64,000 nucleotides of DNA, from positions 5,060,931 to 5,124,930 of the forward strand of contig NW_004955484.1 in assembly GCF_000276665.1 (NCBI RefSeq), read 5' to 3'. This document shows positions 11,150-23,196 of the stretch, piece by piece. The notes beneath the pieces were generated by a model. The model was given only the letters and a program-made list of their open reading frames with translations. It was not told the origin of the DNA and did no database searches. Every line of letters begins with the position of its first letter. The stretch's first letter is position 1. The position numbers and the translations under genes are program-made. Source of the DNA: Chinchilla lanigera. Its lineage: Eukaryota; Chordata; Mammalia; Rodentia; Chinchillidae.

Positions 11150-12887
11150 TCATTATTACTATTAGTTGTCAAAGAAAAAAATTCTAATGAAGTGAGAATA
11201 AGTTTTGCCATATTATGATTTTTCTCTCCCTTCCTTCATCTTATTCATAAAAATGAAACAAGTTTAGAATAAAACAAGTTTAGAATAAATAAAAGAGCAA
11301 AAATGAGCAGAATAAAAACTTCTACCCAAACTGTACAAAAAGATTGCAAGATGTTTTCACAACAATCATTTGTGAAATAGTGAAAGAACTTGGCTATAAT
11401 GGCCCTGTAAAACAAGCCAAAACAAAGCATCTGCTAGAATACAGAAAGTAGATGAGGTATATGAAACAGAATGAAAATCACTGTGAGAACTAGGCTGCAT
11501 ATTGAGCTTGTTTTCTCACCAACCCCCACCACTCATGTACACTTTATCCACCCACCTTCTTCCTACTTGCAAGCTCTCCTTGACTCATCAAGAACTTTAA
11601 CCCTCAGGCCAATCCTGAAGGAAGAATTAACCTACTTATTGAACCCTCAGGCAGTGTGCATGACTAGGAAGCTGGGTATTTGGGGAACACAGAGAAATGA
11701 GCTCAGCACTTTGCAGCAATATCCCATAACCACTGACAGAAGAGGTTAAAAATGATTTACTATATTAAGAAAAAGCCATGTACATTTATTTCTTGGTTTA
11801 AATATTGCTGCCAAATGAAATTCACAAAAGTACTTTGGAAATACAAGTAGATTTAAGATCTATTTCAGGTGAATCTTATTTATTTTTAAAAGGGAAGATA
11901 AAATGCTAAATTTTAGGTAAATTACATGTCATTAGCATTCAGAGTTATGTACATATAAAAAGCAATTTGTGATGGCTACAGTCAGTCTTAAAACAAGCTA
12001 TGTTGTAACAATTTAAACAGATGTTTGTAGATAAAATTGGAATGTCTCTCCAACATTATAATACAATAAAAGAAATGTACCAAATATGAAGCACAGACCT
12101 GAAAACAATTCAGGTGCTAACAGTTGAGCATATACATAGTTCCATAAACTTTCTCTTGCCCTTACTTGACACCTCTATTCATATGCAGTTTGGTGAACTC
12201 CTTTAATCTTAATATGCAGTAGATATTATCTTAACTGACCTCCACTTAGTTGATTCACTCTACTGCCCTGCACTCTTCAATTTCTCTATAAAAATATGAT
12301 TGATATTCACCTTGCTGAAGGTTCATTGCTTAATAAGCTATCCCACAGCAAGGCAAGATACTTCTTCCTCTAGTTAATCAGAAACTTAATATAAAGATAA
12401 TTTGTGTTTGTTTCCAATACTGTTTATAAGTGTTGACTTTATTATAGAAGTCTAATTAGTTACATAAAATATAATATGTATTCAAAAATAGAACTGTAGT
12501 CTATAAAGACAGAAATAAACTGAGCTCTAAATGAACTCAATAAAGAAATACCTAAAAATTAACTTTAATTAAATGTGATGACACTAGAAAAGATTAGAAG
12601 AACATTTGTAAATACCTAAAAGTGTTTATATTTTAGTGGCTCAAAATGTCTTTCTCCAAAAAAATAAGATTAGGAATCATAATAGTACTTTAAGGTTTAA
12701 CTTTTTGTGTGAGACAATTCAGGGCACCGTTCAATAACCTGTACTAAAAGATCTTCGTAGATCTTTACATCTAAAGCTTGGTGAATGAATGCAATTTATG
12801 TTTCAAAGAAAGTAAAATGCCTAGCTATTAACCTTTTATTGGTGCCAGCTATAATCAACTTTTTAACTTAACTGACCAATTACAGGT
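11150..12887. other. Unclassified AT-rich DNA
   Basis: No gene or recognisable repeat. One 16-17 bp direct duplication (ACAAGTTTAGAATAAA) lies near 11259-11290. Confidence 0.4.
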
Positions 12888-12902
12888 CCCACTTGGATTA
12901 TT

Positions 12903-12930
12903 ATTATTTTTTTTTTTTTTACCATTTATC
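12903..12930 (-). mobile_element. 28-bp poly(A) micro-retroinsertion
   Basis: A T-run (A-run on the minus strand) plus about ten other bases, flanked by an identical 15-bp duplication, CCCACTTGGATTATT, at 12888-12902 and 12931-12945. Structure is that of target-primed reverse transcription that stopped after copying essentially only a poly(A) tail. Confidence 0.7.
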
Positions 12931-13329
12931 CCCACTTGGATTATTTAAGAGAGATCTACTCTATTAATCTTGATTGTTCTGCTTCAGTCTCAGAATACTG
13001 GATGCCTTAGATGCCAGGTGTACCTACGACTCTTAAACCCTATTTAAATCATGTGCTAAAATGTCACCCATTTGTTAGATCTTAAAACTTTCTATCTGAA
13101 TCTCAGATTTTAAAGAGTCAGCAATTAGAATTACAATCACTGAGAAAGACAACAAAGAAGCAAGAGAAACTAGGTGTACTGGAAACATAAATTTGAATGG
13201 GTAGAGAGAAACAAGGAAGGAGGAGCATACTAAAACAAACAGTAAGTCAAAGGAGAAAACAGCTTAAACATAAAAGGATGCACATTTCAAGTGAATAAAA
13301 GCTGAAGACACAATTGTAATTATTAATGA

Positions 13330-13620
13330 AGGGAAAACAGATTCTTCAACTGGAAAATGGTTTATTTATGGTGGATTCATTGTGTGGAATTTTATGTAGT
13401 TGTTAAAAATGAGACAGATATATAGATATAGACATGAAAATACCCCAGAGCTTTATTATTGTATTTAAAATCAAGATGCAAAAAAAAATAAGCATGATCC
13501 AATCTTTGTTCAGTATTTTATGTACGTAGCTGTACATACATAGAAGAAAAATGTAAAAGAATATGCAGAAAGTTGTCAGTAATGGCTACCCCTGGAAAAG
13601 GCAGTGAAAATGATAGGGGT
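13330..13620 (+). mobile_element. Ancient L1-type 3' UTR fragment
   Basis: Sense text with a GTTAAAAATGAGACAGATA-like segment, a GATCCAATCTTTGTT segment and a GTAATGGCTACCCCTGG segment. This order resembles the 3' UTR of ancient mammalian L1M copies. The family assignment is from memory of the consensus texture only. Confidence 0.45.
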
Positions 13621-13629
13621 TGGGAATAT

Positions 13630-14619
13630 TTTCTTTACTTATATTAGTACATGTTTGAGGTACAAGAAGTTCACATTCATCTTAGAGAGTAGGTACATAT
13701 ACATAACACAACTCCTATCTTTTTAAAATCTTCTTCCTCTTTTCACCTCCTTCCCTCCCTTCAGCTTTAAGTCCCCTTTAGTCATTTCTATTCTTGTTAT
13801 TCCTAGCTCGTTTATGACATGTAATGCTTACATTCATTGTGGGTATTTTGTTCTTGTTCAGGATATATCTTAATTCTTCTTACTTCCCCTTCCCTTCCCT
13901 TTGTCCCCTTCCTGCAGTCTCCTGGATCCTTTCCCATTTGCAAGTGATCTATCCTCTCGTTTCCTTTAATCCATCCTTTGTGTTGTTCTTTGTACTTTGC
14001 CTTACCCAAATAAGAGATACTATATGTTATTTAGGCTGATGCACCTTACTTATTTCAGTCAACATTATATTTTTGAGGTACACACATTTGCCTATAATGT
14101 TTTGAATTTATGCTTCTTTATAGTTGAGTGTTACCCTATTACATGTAGATACCACATTTTCTTTATCTATTTTTTATGGTGATGGGCATTCAGACTGCTT
14201 CTAGGATTTAGCTATTATGAATTCTGCTGCTAAAAAGTTAGTATGTCCATGGCACTATAGTGTGATGTTTTTAGCTCTTTGGAGCAGATCCCTAGAAGGG
14301 TCATAGAAAGTTTAGTTCTTTGAGAAACTGCCATAGTGCTTTCCATAATGGTTATACTATAGTTTACATTGTGACCAACAATGTAGGAGGGTTCTTTTCT
14401 AACTGTAGCATTTTTTATTCTTTGACTTCTTGATGATTGCAATTCTTTCTGGAGTAAAATGAAATCTTAGCATTGTTTTAATTTGCATTTCTTCAATGAC
14501 CAGCTATGCTGAACATTTTTTCATGTTTGTTGGTCATTTGTACTTCTTCTGAGAATTGCTTATTCATTTCACTTGCCCATTTCATAATTGAGTCTTTTAT
14601 TTTAGGTGATCTAATATTT
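13630..14619 (-). mobile_element. Old L1, 3' UTR/ORF2 end (left half of split copy)
   Basis: Antisense L1 3' region with the conserved phrases GATGGGCATTCAGACTGCTT, CCATAATGGTTATACTATAG, TTAATTTGCATTTCTTCAAT and ACTTGCCCATTTCATAATTG. Homology continues without loss at 20619, on the other side of the younger L1, proving that one element was split. Confidence 0.85.
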
Positions 14620-14630
14620 TTGAGTTCTTT
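14620..14630. repeat. Target-site duplication (left) of the younger L1
   Basis: TTGAGTTCTTT, identical to 20608-20618. Confidence 0.85.
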
Positions 14631-15487
14631 TTTATTTTAAAGAAAATAAAAATTAGAAAAATACATTAAAAATGATACAGAATTTCAAAACAAGGTGATA
14701 GGAAATAAAGAAATGGCTGTTATATTGCATATTGTTACCTTCAAAGTAGTTTTCAGATTATCAGATATAAACTTGTAAAAGTGGCCAAAAAAACTTAAGC
14801 ATTAACTGTTTCAATAAACTAATAGAAATTAGTAGTACAATTGTCTTAGCTATCTTGTATATATATGTATATTCCTCTTCCTGCTTTTCTCCATTCCCTA
14901 GTAGTTTCTTTCCCTTTCACAATATCTATTGTACCTTTTGTATTTTATTTACTCTTACAATTTCTTACGCTACAGAGATAATATGATGTTTACATATATA
15001 GGTCTGATTTATTTCACTTATGAGTACAGTCTCTAGTTGCATCCATTGATCTGTAAAGCCTCAAGTTTATCTTTCTTTATAGCTGAGTAATAATCCTTGT
15101 ATAAAAATACCACATCTTTTTAATCTATTCCTCAGTTGATGGGCATTTGCATTGTTTCCAAGATTTAGCCACGACAAATTGCACTACCATAAACATGGGT
15201 GCACATATATTGCATGGTATGATGTTTTCAGTTCTTTTGGGAAAATACCCAGAAGGGGAATGGCCAGGTCAAATAGGACCTCCAATCCCAGTTTTTTGAG
15301 GAATCTCCACACTGATTTCCACAGTGGTTTTACCAGTCTACACTCCCACCATCACTGGAGAAGTGTTCCTTTTTCCCCATATCTTCAACAGCATTTGCTA
15401 TTGGTTGTTGATCATAGCCATTGTTTCTGGAGTGAGATGGAATCTGTGTTATTTTAATTTGCATATCTTGATTGACCAATGATGTTG

Positions 15488-16467
15488 NNNNNNNNNNNNN
15501 NNNNNNNNNNNNNNNNNNNNNNNNNNNNNNNNNNNNNNNNNNNNNNNNNNNNNNNNNNNNNNNNNNNNNNNNNNNNNNNNNNNNNNNNNNNNNNNNNNNN
15601 NNNNNNNNNNNNNNNNNNNNNNNNNNNNNNNNNNNNNNNNNNNNNNNNNNNNNNNNNNNNNNNNNNNNNNNNNNNNNNNNNNNNNNNNNNNNNNNNNNNN
15701 NNNNNNNNNNNNNNNNNNNNNNNNNNNNNNNNNNNNNNNNNNNNNNNNNNNNNNNNNNNNNNNNNNNNNNNNNNNNNNNNNNNNNNNNNNNNNNNNNNNN
15801 NNNNNNNNNNNNNNNNNNNNNNNNNNNNNNNNNNNNNNNNNNNNNNNNNNNNNNNNNNNNNNNNNNNNNNNNNNNNNNNNNNNNNNNNNNNNNNNNNNNN
15901 NNNNNNNNNNNNNNNNNNNNNNNNNNNNNNNNNNNNNNNNNNNNNNNNNNNNNNNNNNNNNNNNNNNNNNNNNNNNNNNNNNNNNNNNNNNNNNNNNNNN
16001 NNNNNNNNNNNNNNNNNNNNNNNNNNNNNNNNNNNNNNNNNNNNNNNNNNNNNNNNNNNNNNNNNNNNNNNNNNNNNNNNNNNNNNNNNNNNNNNNNNNN
16101 NNNNNNNNNNNNNNNNNNNNNNNNNNNNNNNNNNNNNNNNNNNNNNNNNNNNNNNNNNNNNNNNNNNNNNNNNNNNNNNNNNNNNNNNNNNNNNNNNNNN
16201 NNNNNNNNNNNNNNNNNNNNNNNNNNNNNNNNNNNNNNNNNNNNNNNNNNNNNNNNNNNNNNNNNNNNNNNNNNNNNNNNNNNNNNNNNNNNNNNNNNNN
16301 NNNNNNNNNNNNNNNNNNNNNNNNNNNNNNNNNNNNNNNNNNNNNNNNNNNNNNNNNNNNNNNNNNNNNNNNNNNNNNNNNNNNNNNNNNNNNNNNNNNN
16401 NNNNNNNNNNNNNNNNNNNNNNNNNNNNNNNNNNNNNNNNNNNNNNNNNNNNNNNNNNNNNNNNNNN
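15488..16467. other. Assembly gap (980 N)
   Basis: Run of N inside the younger L1, expected to hold ORF2 C-terminal/3' UTR sequence. The two long X-filled open frames across it are artefacts. Confidence 1.
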
Positions 16468-16479
16468 TTTTTTTGGATG

Positions 16480-16926
16480 CTATTGTAAAATGTGTGGTTT
16501 CCCTAATTTCTCTCTCTGTGTGTTGTTTGTGTACAGGAATGCTTTTGATTTTTGAGTTTTGACTTTGTATCCAGCTATGCTGCTGAATTTGGTCATTAAA
16601 TCTAGAAGTCTTTTGGTGGAGTTTTTGGGGTCTTCTATGTAGGGTACCATATCAAATATGAGTAATGATAATTTCACTTCTTCCTTTTCTATCCTTATTT
16701 CTTTTATTTCTTTCTCTTGTCTAACTGCTTTGGCTAATACTTCCAAAACTATATTGAATAGAAGTGGCAACAGTGGACATCCTTGTCTTATTCCTGATTT
16801 TAAAGTGAAAGCTTTCAGTTTTTGTCCATTTAGTATGATGTTGGCTCTTGGTTTGTCATAGATGGATTTTATCAGATTGAGGTAAAGACCATCTACTCCA
16901 ATATTCTGTAGGTTTTTAAAAATCAT
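16480..16926 (-). pseudogene. L1 ORF2 reverse transcriptase fragment (palm)
   Basis: A 148-codon open stretch on the minus strand within the younger L1. It includes the RT segment Arg-Gln-Gly-Cys-Pro-Leu followed by [11 protein letters not shown], diagnostic of L1 RT. The following strand, where active L1s have Phe-Ala-Asp-Asp-Met, reads Ile-Phe-Asp-Met: one residue of the catalytic Asp pair is gone. It then continues with the [17 protein letters not shown] connection segment and is lost at the N gap. In L1 this domain copies L1 RNA onto nicked chromosomal DNA. With its active site broken it is non-functional. Confidence 0.9.
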
Positions 16927-17128
16927 TACTGAGTGCTGGACTTTGTCAAAAGGTTTTTCTGCATTTATTGAGAAGATAATGTGATTCTTGTCTTTAGCTC
17001 TGCTGATCAGGTGTATTACATTTAGTGATTTGCATATATTGTATCATCCCTGTATTCTCAGGATGTATCACACTTGATCTTAATGTATAATCTTCTTGAT
17101 GATGTGCTGCATTCTGTTTTAAAGTATT

Positions 17129-17371
17129 TTATTGAGGACTTTTGCATCTGTGCTCATTAGAGAGATTGACCTGTAGTTCTCTTTTTTTGGTTGGGTCTTT
17201 CTCTGGTTTTGGTATAAGGGTACTACCTTCCTCCAGGAATGAGTTAGGGAGAATTGCTTCTCTTTCCATTTCATTAAAGAGTTTAAGAAGAATTGGCATT
17301 AAATCTTCTCTAAATTTCTTGCAAAATTCAGCCGTGAATCCATCAGGACCTGGGCTTTTCTTTGTTGGCAA
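17129..17371 (-). pseudogene. L1 ORF2 RT fragment (fingers)
   Basis: Minus-strand frame with the KSPGPDGFTAEF motif at residues ~5-16 and the IPKPEKD motif (~residues 53-59), both typical of the start of L1 RT. It lies upstream of the palm fragment at 16480-16926 in the same element, separated by frameshifts and stops. Confidence 0.9.
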
Positions 17372-17999
17372 GTTTTTAATTACATTTTCAATTTCATTGA
17401 CTAATATTGGGATAGTCAGAATTTTTATATCTTTTTGATTCAGCTTTTAACTCTTATGTATCTAAGAATCTGTCCATTTCTTCTGTATTTTTCATCCTGT
17501 GAGAGTAAAGATTTTCAAAGTAGGTATTGATGATCTTCTGAATTTGCCCAAGGTCTGTAGCAGTTTCACCCTTTCCATTTCTTATTGCCTGAATTTGAGT
17601 TTTTTCTTTCCTTTTTTGATAAGGTTGGCTAGAGGTTTATCAATTTTATTTATTCTTTTGAAGATCCAACTGTTAGATTCAGTAATTCTTTGTATTGCTT
17701 TCTTAGTCTCCTTTGGATTTAATTTCTGCTCTGATCTTTATAATTTCCTGCCTTCTTTGGGCTTGTCTTGTTCTTCTTTTTCTAGAAGCTTGAGGTACAG
17801 CATAAGGTTGTTTATTTGTGCTTTTTCTGTTTTCCTAATGTGAGAATTCACTGCTATAAATTTTTCTCTGAGGATTGCTTTCATTGTGTCCAACAGGTTC
17901 TAGTAAGTTGTATCTGCATTTTTGTTTGACTGTAAATATTGTTTGATGTCTTCTTTAATTTCATCTGTGACCCATTGGTTGTTCAGGAGGGTGTTATAT

Positions 18000-18559
18000 A
18001 ATTTCCATATGTTTATGGCGTTTTTGTGATTTCTTTTGCCAATAATTTCCACCTTCATTGCACTATGGTCAGATAATATGCATGGGATAATGTCAATTCC
18101 TTTTCATTTACTTAAGCATGTTCTATGTGCTAGTATATGTTCTATTTCAGAGAACATCCTATGTGCAGGTGAGAATGTGTATTATGGTGTTGTTGGGTGG
18201 GACAGTCTGTAAAGGTCTACTAAGTTTATCTGTTCACAAGTTTGGTTTAGTTCTGTTATTTCTTTGCTGATTTTTTTTTTCTAGTTAATCTATCTCTTTG
18301 TGACAATGGGGTGTTAACATCCTCTGTTATGATTGTGTTACTGCTTATTTGATTTTTCCTGTCTGTTAAAATTTGTCTTATACAGTTGGATGCTCCTGTA
18401 TTTGTAACATATATATTTACAATTGTTACTGCTTTCTCTTGCTGTTCTCTTAACAAGTATATAGTGACTTTCTTTACCTCTTTTGATCATTTTTGGTTTG
18501 AAGTTCTTGTTGTCTGCAAACAGAATGGCTACCTTTGCTTTTTTCTGGGTTCCTATCAC
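18000..18559 (-). pseudogene. L1 ORF2 endonuclease fragments
   Basis: Two overlapping minus-strand frames (18256-18456, 18338-18559) together carry the apurinic-type endonuclease of L1: NIYVTNTGA and the strand that reads EDVNTPL where functional L1s have GDFNTPL. The catalytic Asp of that motif is replaced while Asn is kept. A frameshift separates the two pieces. This domain normally nicks T-rich target sites. Confidence 0.85.
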
Positions 18560-18959
18560 ATGGAGTATTGTTTTCCATCTTTTAACTTTCAGTCTATGAA
18601 TTTCCTTTAGAGTTCAATGGTTTCTTGTATACAGCATATGGTTGGATTTTGTCTTGATCTACTCTGCCAGTCTATTTCTTTTGATTGGTGAATTGAGGCC
18701 ATGTACATTAATGGCCTTTATAACCAATATGTGTGGGGTTTTCTTTGTCATGTTATTTTCCTGCCGTTGGTTCCCCACTTTCCCCCTCAGCTTAAATGCT
18801 TACCTGGCTTGCCCTTCCTTTGTATTGTTGTTCTTGAAATTGTGGTCATTTTTATCTCTTTCTAGAATATCTTTTAGTATTGTTTGTAGGGTTAGCTTGG
18901 TGATCATGGATTTCTTCATTTGTTATTTGTTGAGGAAGTATCTTATTTCTCCATGAATT

Positions 18960-19406
18960 TTGAAAGATATTTTTGCAGGGTACATCAATCTGGGTTGGAA
19001 GTTAGTTTCTTTCAGGAACTGAAATACTTCACTCCAAGCTCTTCTTGCCTTGATGATTTGTGTTGATAAATGTGCTGTTATTCTGATGGGTTTCCTTTAT
19101 AGGTGATCTGTTTTTTTGTCTAACAGATTTTGTTCTATATGCCTCACTTATCTGTATGTCACAATCCTTTCCCATGCTTGGGAAATTTTCTGCTATTATT
19201 TCTGTAAATTGTCTTTTTATGTCATCCATGTTGACTCCTGCTTGTTCGTTGACACCTATGAGTCTTATATTGTTTTTCTTTGCATCATCTTTCAGCTGTT
19301 GAATTGTTTCCTGGTTTCTTGTTATTTTTAAGAGATCTTTCCATTTGTGATCAGTAGCTGCAACGTTGTCTTTAAGGTGTGAAAGTCTATCTTCAGTTTT
19401 GTTCAA
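18960..19406 (-). pseudogene. L1 ORF1 fragment
   Basis: A 125-codon minus-strand open stretch (19029-19406) with charged coiled-coil-like N-terminal text, then a NNIRLIGV segment and an ITENFP-like segment, the signatures of the L1 ORF1 RNA-binding (RRM-like) domain; the C-terminal part is cut by stops. ORF1p normally packages L1 RNA as a trimer. Only the central/C-terminal portion remains. Confidence 0.85.
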
Positions 19407-20391
19407 GGAGTTTGGCGAGCTTTCAATGGAATTTTTAATTTTGTGGCTATCTCTTTGAATTTGTTTAATGCATTATAATTCTTCCCTATATTGTTCATCC
19501 AATGTTTCCATCATTTCTCTATGCTCTTTTTAAAAATTTATGTGTTCTTTAGATATGCTGAGCAATTCTTTTACTATGGCTGTCATTTCTTTTTTTACCT
19601 GAGATATTATTTCTGATCTGATTTCTTATATGCCCTGATGCAGTTGTTTCTTTACTTCATTTGCTATCATTTCAGAAATTTCAGCTGTGTGACTTCCAAA
19701 TTCTTCTATATCAGTGTCTCCTGGAGTTGTTCTGGGTGGGCCAGAGGTCTGAAATTGCATTTTGTTCCTTCGTTTTGAAATTTTCTATTTCAAAAAAAAT
19801 TATTTTCTTTTCTGTGGTGATCCTTGTGAGATTTGGTACTAGGTAGTGATATCACTATTATCAAGACCTCTCCAGGAATGGTCTGTATTTCAGGGATATC
19901 CCCTGAGTGCAGGAGACTCTCAGCTTGTGTCTGTCCCAAGATCCCACCCTCCCATTCAATTGATAGTGGGTTTTGGTCTATGTCTGGCTCAGTCCCTAGT
20001 CCTTTGGTGTAGGACTGTGGCAAGGCCACCACCCCAGAGCTTCCTAATATAGACACGCAAGAGAACCCAACTGATTATGACAGATATGATGTCCCAGCCA
20101 CAGTAGCACAATTATCAATAAGAACAATTTAGAAAATGATCAAATGTAGTAACCATTGATTTTGTACTTAAGACCTTGGAAGCATAACCCATAGTTATAT
20201 AATATAACTGATCATAAACTATGAGTCCATGTGCAAAACATTTCTACTTGTTAGAGTAGATCCACCCTGGGTTCCTCCCAACAAGCCTGTTGCCATGTCC
20301 TGGGGGCTTCCCATGCTTGCTACCCAACCCACAGTGCAGGAGTATGGGCCAGGCACCCAGGTTCCTCCAGACCAAGGCTCCAGAAATTATC

Positions 20392-20607
20392 AAGGTTTAC
20401 CAAGGATAAGTGTTCCTCCCACGATGGTGGAGGGTGAGGGGTGCAATCTCCCCCCTCCCAGGCAACTCATGGAAGCCCCCAAGGTTCACTGAGACTCAGT
20501 GTCACTCCTGTGATAGTTGAGGGGCAGGTGGAGTCTCTCACTTCCTGAGCAGCTCACCGAAGCTCCCACGTTTTACACTGAGGCTAAGTGTTGCTCCTGC
20601 AACAGTG
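20392..20607 (-). promoter_or_regulatory. Tandem ~88-bp units at the 5' end of the younger L1
   Basis: Three successive units start at 20392, 20481 and 20568 (spacings 89 and 87). They share the order AAGGTT(T/C)AC..AGTGTT/CCTCC, then GGGGTG/GGCAGG..AATCTC, then CAACTCATGGAAGC/CAGCTCACCGAAGC. The last unit is truncated at the insertion boundary. Upstream sequence from ~20225 has related motifs. Position (extreme 5' end, just inside the target duplication) and layout resemble the tandem promoter monomers of rodent L1s. Promoter role is inferred. Confidence 0.65.
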
Positions 20608-20618
20608 TTGAGTTCTTT
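20608..20618. repeat. Target-site duplication (right) of the younger L1
   Basis: TTGAGTTCTTT, identical to 14620-14630. Outside both copies the old L1 text is continuous. Confidence 0.85.
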
Positions 20619-22215
20619 ATTTTAGAGATTAGTCCTCTGCTTGAGGAATAGGTGGCAAAATTTTTCTCCCATTCTCTACATTGTCTTTTCACTCCCCTTA
20701 TCGATTTCTTTGCTGTACAGAAGGTTTTTAATTTGATGTAATTCCATTTGTTGATTCTTGCTGTTATTTCTTATAAATTGGGAGTTCTGATTAGAAAGTC
20801 CTTGCCTACATCTAGGACTTCAAGTCTTTTAACTATTTTATCTTCCAGTAGGGTCAATGTTTCTATCTGAGTGGTTTAGATCTTGGATCCATCTTTGTTT
20901 TAGTTTAGTACATGTTGAGAGACAGGGATCAGTCTTCAATCTTTGGCAAGCAGTCAGTTTTTCCAGTCCCATTTGTTGAATAGGCTCTCTTTCCCAACAC
21001 AGGCTTTTGGCACCTTTGTCAAATGTCAAAGAGTTGAATGTATCTGCGTACATTTCTGCATACTCTATTGTATTCCTCTCATCCTTGGTTTTGGTGCCAG
21101 TACTATGCTGATTTTTTAAATCACTGTTGTTTTGTAGTATAGCTTAAAGTCAGGTATTGTGATACCTCCTGCTTTGCTCTTGTTGCCCACAGTTATTTTT
21201 GCTATTCTGGGTCTCTTCTGGTTCTATATGAACTTTAGAATTATTTTCTCTATTTCTCTGAAGAATGCTGTTGTTATTTTGATTGGAATTGCACTGGGTC
21301 TGTATAACTGCTTTGGGAGTATGGGCATTTTGACATATTGGTTCTGCCCAATCAGAAAAATCTTTCCATCTTCAATCTTCTTCTACAGAGTACTGTAGTT
21401 TTCTTTGTAGAGGTCTTTCACTTCCTTGGTTAAGTTAATTCCCAGGTATTTAGTTTTTCTTGCTGCTGCTGTAAATGGTATTTTATCTGAGCTTGCTCTG
21501 TTTTCCTAGTATGAGCATTGACTGCAAAGAGCATCCCTCTTAGGACTGCTTTCATTGTGTCCTGTATGTTTCAATGTCTTGTACAGGCAATGTCAAAAAC
21601 TTCTAGAAATTACTTAGTTTCTTCTCTGACTCATAGCATGTTCAAGAGAGTGTTATTAAATTTCCAAGTTCTTTTAAATTTTCTGTGGTTGTTCCTATTT
21701 TCATTGAACAGTAGTTTGATAGTACACAAAGGATGATTTTTATTCTTTTATATTAATTTAAGCAGGCTTTGTGGACTAGTATGTGATCTATTTTGGAGAA
21801 AGTAGTGTGCACTGTAGAAAAGAATGTATGCTCTTGTAATGGGGAATACTCTGTAGGTGTGCATTAAATCCATATGTTCTTGTGTGATTCAGATCTATTT
21901 CTTTATTGATTATTTTATTTAGTTGATCTATCTCTTTGCAAAAGTAGGGTGTTAAGATATTCAAATGTGATTCTGTTAGTATTTATTTGATCTTTGTGTT
22001 CAGCAGTATTTATTTTATGAAGACAAGTGGTCCAGTATTCACTGCATACCTATCTAAAAGCATTAAATCTCCTTGGTGAATTGTTCATTTAACTGTATGA
22101 ACTTTCTTTGTCTCTTTTGATTAGTTTTAAGTTTACATTGTCTGGGAAAATTGCTTGCCCTATGTGTTTTAGAGGCCCTGGTGCATGAAATATTGTTTTC
22201 CATCCTGATTTTTAG

Positions 22216-22422
22216 TCAATGAATATTTTTAAAGATTAGGTGAGTTTCTTGAATGCAACAGACTATTGGATTCTGCTTTTTGATCCTTTCTGCCAATCTG
22301 TGTCTTTTAATTGGAGAGTTGAGGCCATTAACACTGAGAGATACTACTGAGAGGTGTTGATTAATTATTATCATTGTACTTTTTCTGTGTTGGTGACTCA
22401 TTTGTTTGTCTTTTCCTGTCAT
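22216..22422 (-). pseudogene. L1 ORF2 N-terminus (endonuclease start) of the old copy
   Basis: A 68-codon frame on the minus strand beginning with Met. It carries the SVNGLNSPIKRHRLAERIKK segment and CCIQETH, the N-terminal motifs of the L1 endonuclease. The Asn and the catalytic Glu of QETH are intact. Stops follow. The downstream RT is deleted from this copy. Confidence 0.9.
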
Positions 22423-23196
22423 TTTATTCTTGTTGTTTATCCACTGACCTTGTTTGGTGTTTTAATTCCATCTGGGTTTTGGCCTTTATTGGTTTTGTTG
22501 TTTCTGGCTAGAATATTCTTGAGTATTTTCTAGAGTGGTGGTTTTGTATTCATAATTCTGTTGAGTTGTTCTTTTTCATGAAATGTCCTTATTTCTCCAT
22601 TTATTTTGAAGGAAAATTTTGTTAGATATGTTAATTTGGCTTGGATGTTGTTTGCTTTTACAGCTTGAAATCCTTCACTCCAAACTTTTCTCATCTTTAA
22701 GGTTTGTGTTGAGAAGTCTATTGTAATTCTACTGAGCTTAACTTTATATGTGATTTTTTTCTCTATGATTTTTAAATCCTGTTTATTGTTGGGACAAATA
22801 ACATTTTAATTATGATATGGCTTGGGGAACTTTTTTTCATCATAGTGAAGGTTCTAGATGTTTCAGTTACTTGTTTGTTGAGCTCTTTTTTCATATTTGG
22901 TAAATTTTCTACTATGATTTCTGTAAGTAAATTAATTTGTCTGCATTATCTTAGTTTTTTTCTAACTCCAATTAGCTTTCTAGTCATCTAGTAGCCTTCT
23001 TATAGTCTAGTAGCTGTTGGATGATTTTTTTCTTGTTCTCTTATCTTTTTTGTGGCTTCTATAAGAACTTCTTTGTAATTTACCATTCTGTACTCAGTTT
23101 CAGACACTATATCTTCACATAGGTCATTTCTGCAATTTATGAGTTTTACATAGTTTAAAAAAAATTTCTGGTATTTCTGCCTGATACTTTTTGTGG

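Larger units (their letters stand above)
14631..20607 (-). mobile_element. Near full-length younger antisense L1 (interrupted by N gap)
   Basis: Order on the minus strand is: 5' region with tandem units (20607 to ~19850), ORF1 (~19410 to ~18960), ORF2 endonuclease (~18560 to ~18000), RT (~17400 to ~16480), N gap, then 3' UTR and A-tail at 14631-14700. It spans ~5.98 kb, close to full length for an L1. It is flanked by an 11-bp duplication and sits inside an older L1. ORFs are all broken, and the RT active-site motif is damaged, so it cannot be autonomous. The 3' end matches that at 36778-36919. Confidence 0.9.

Noticed and set aside
15152..15457. 101-codon plus-strand open frame
   Set aside because: Antisense of L1 3' UTR text; matching sentences occur at 14160-14560 and 63600-64000.
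15472..16555. Two plus-strand open frames of 338 and 358 codons
   Set aside because: They consist of N-translated X through the assembly gap.
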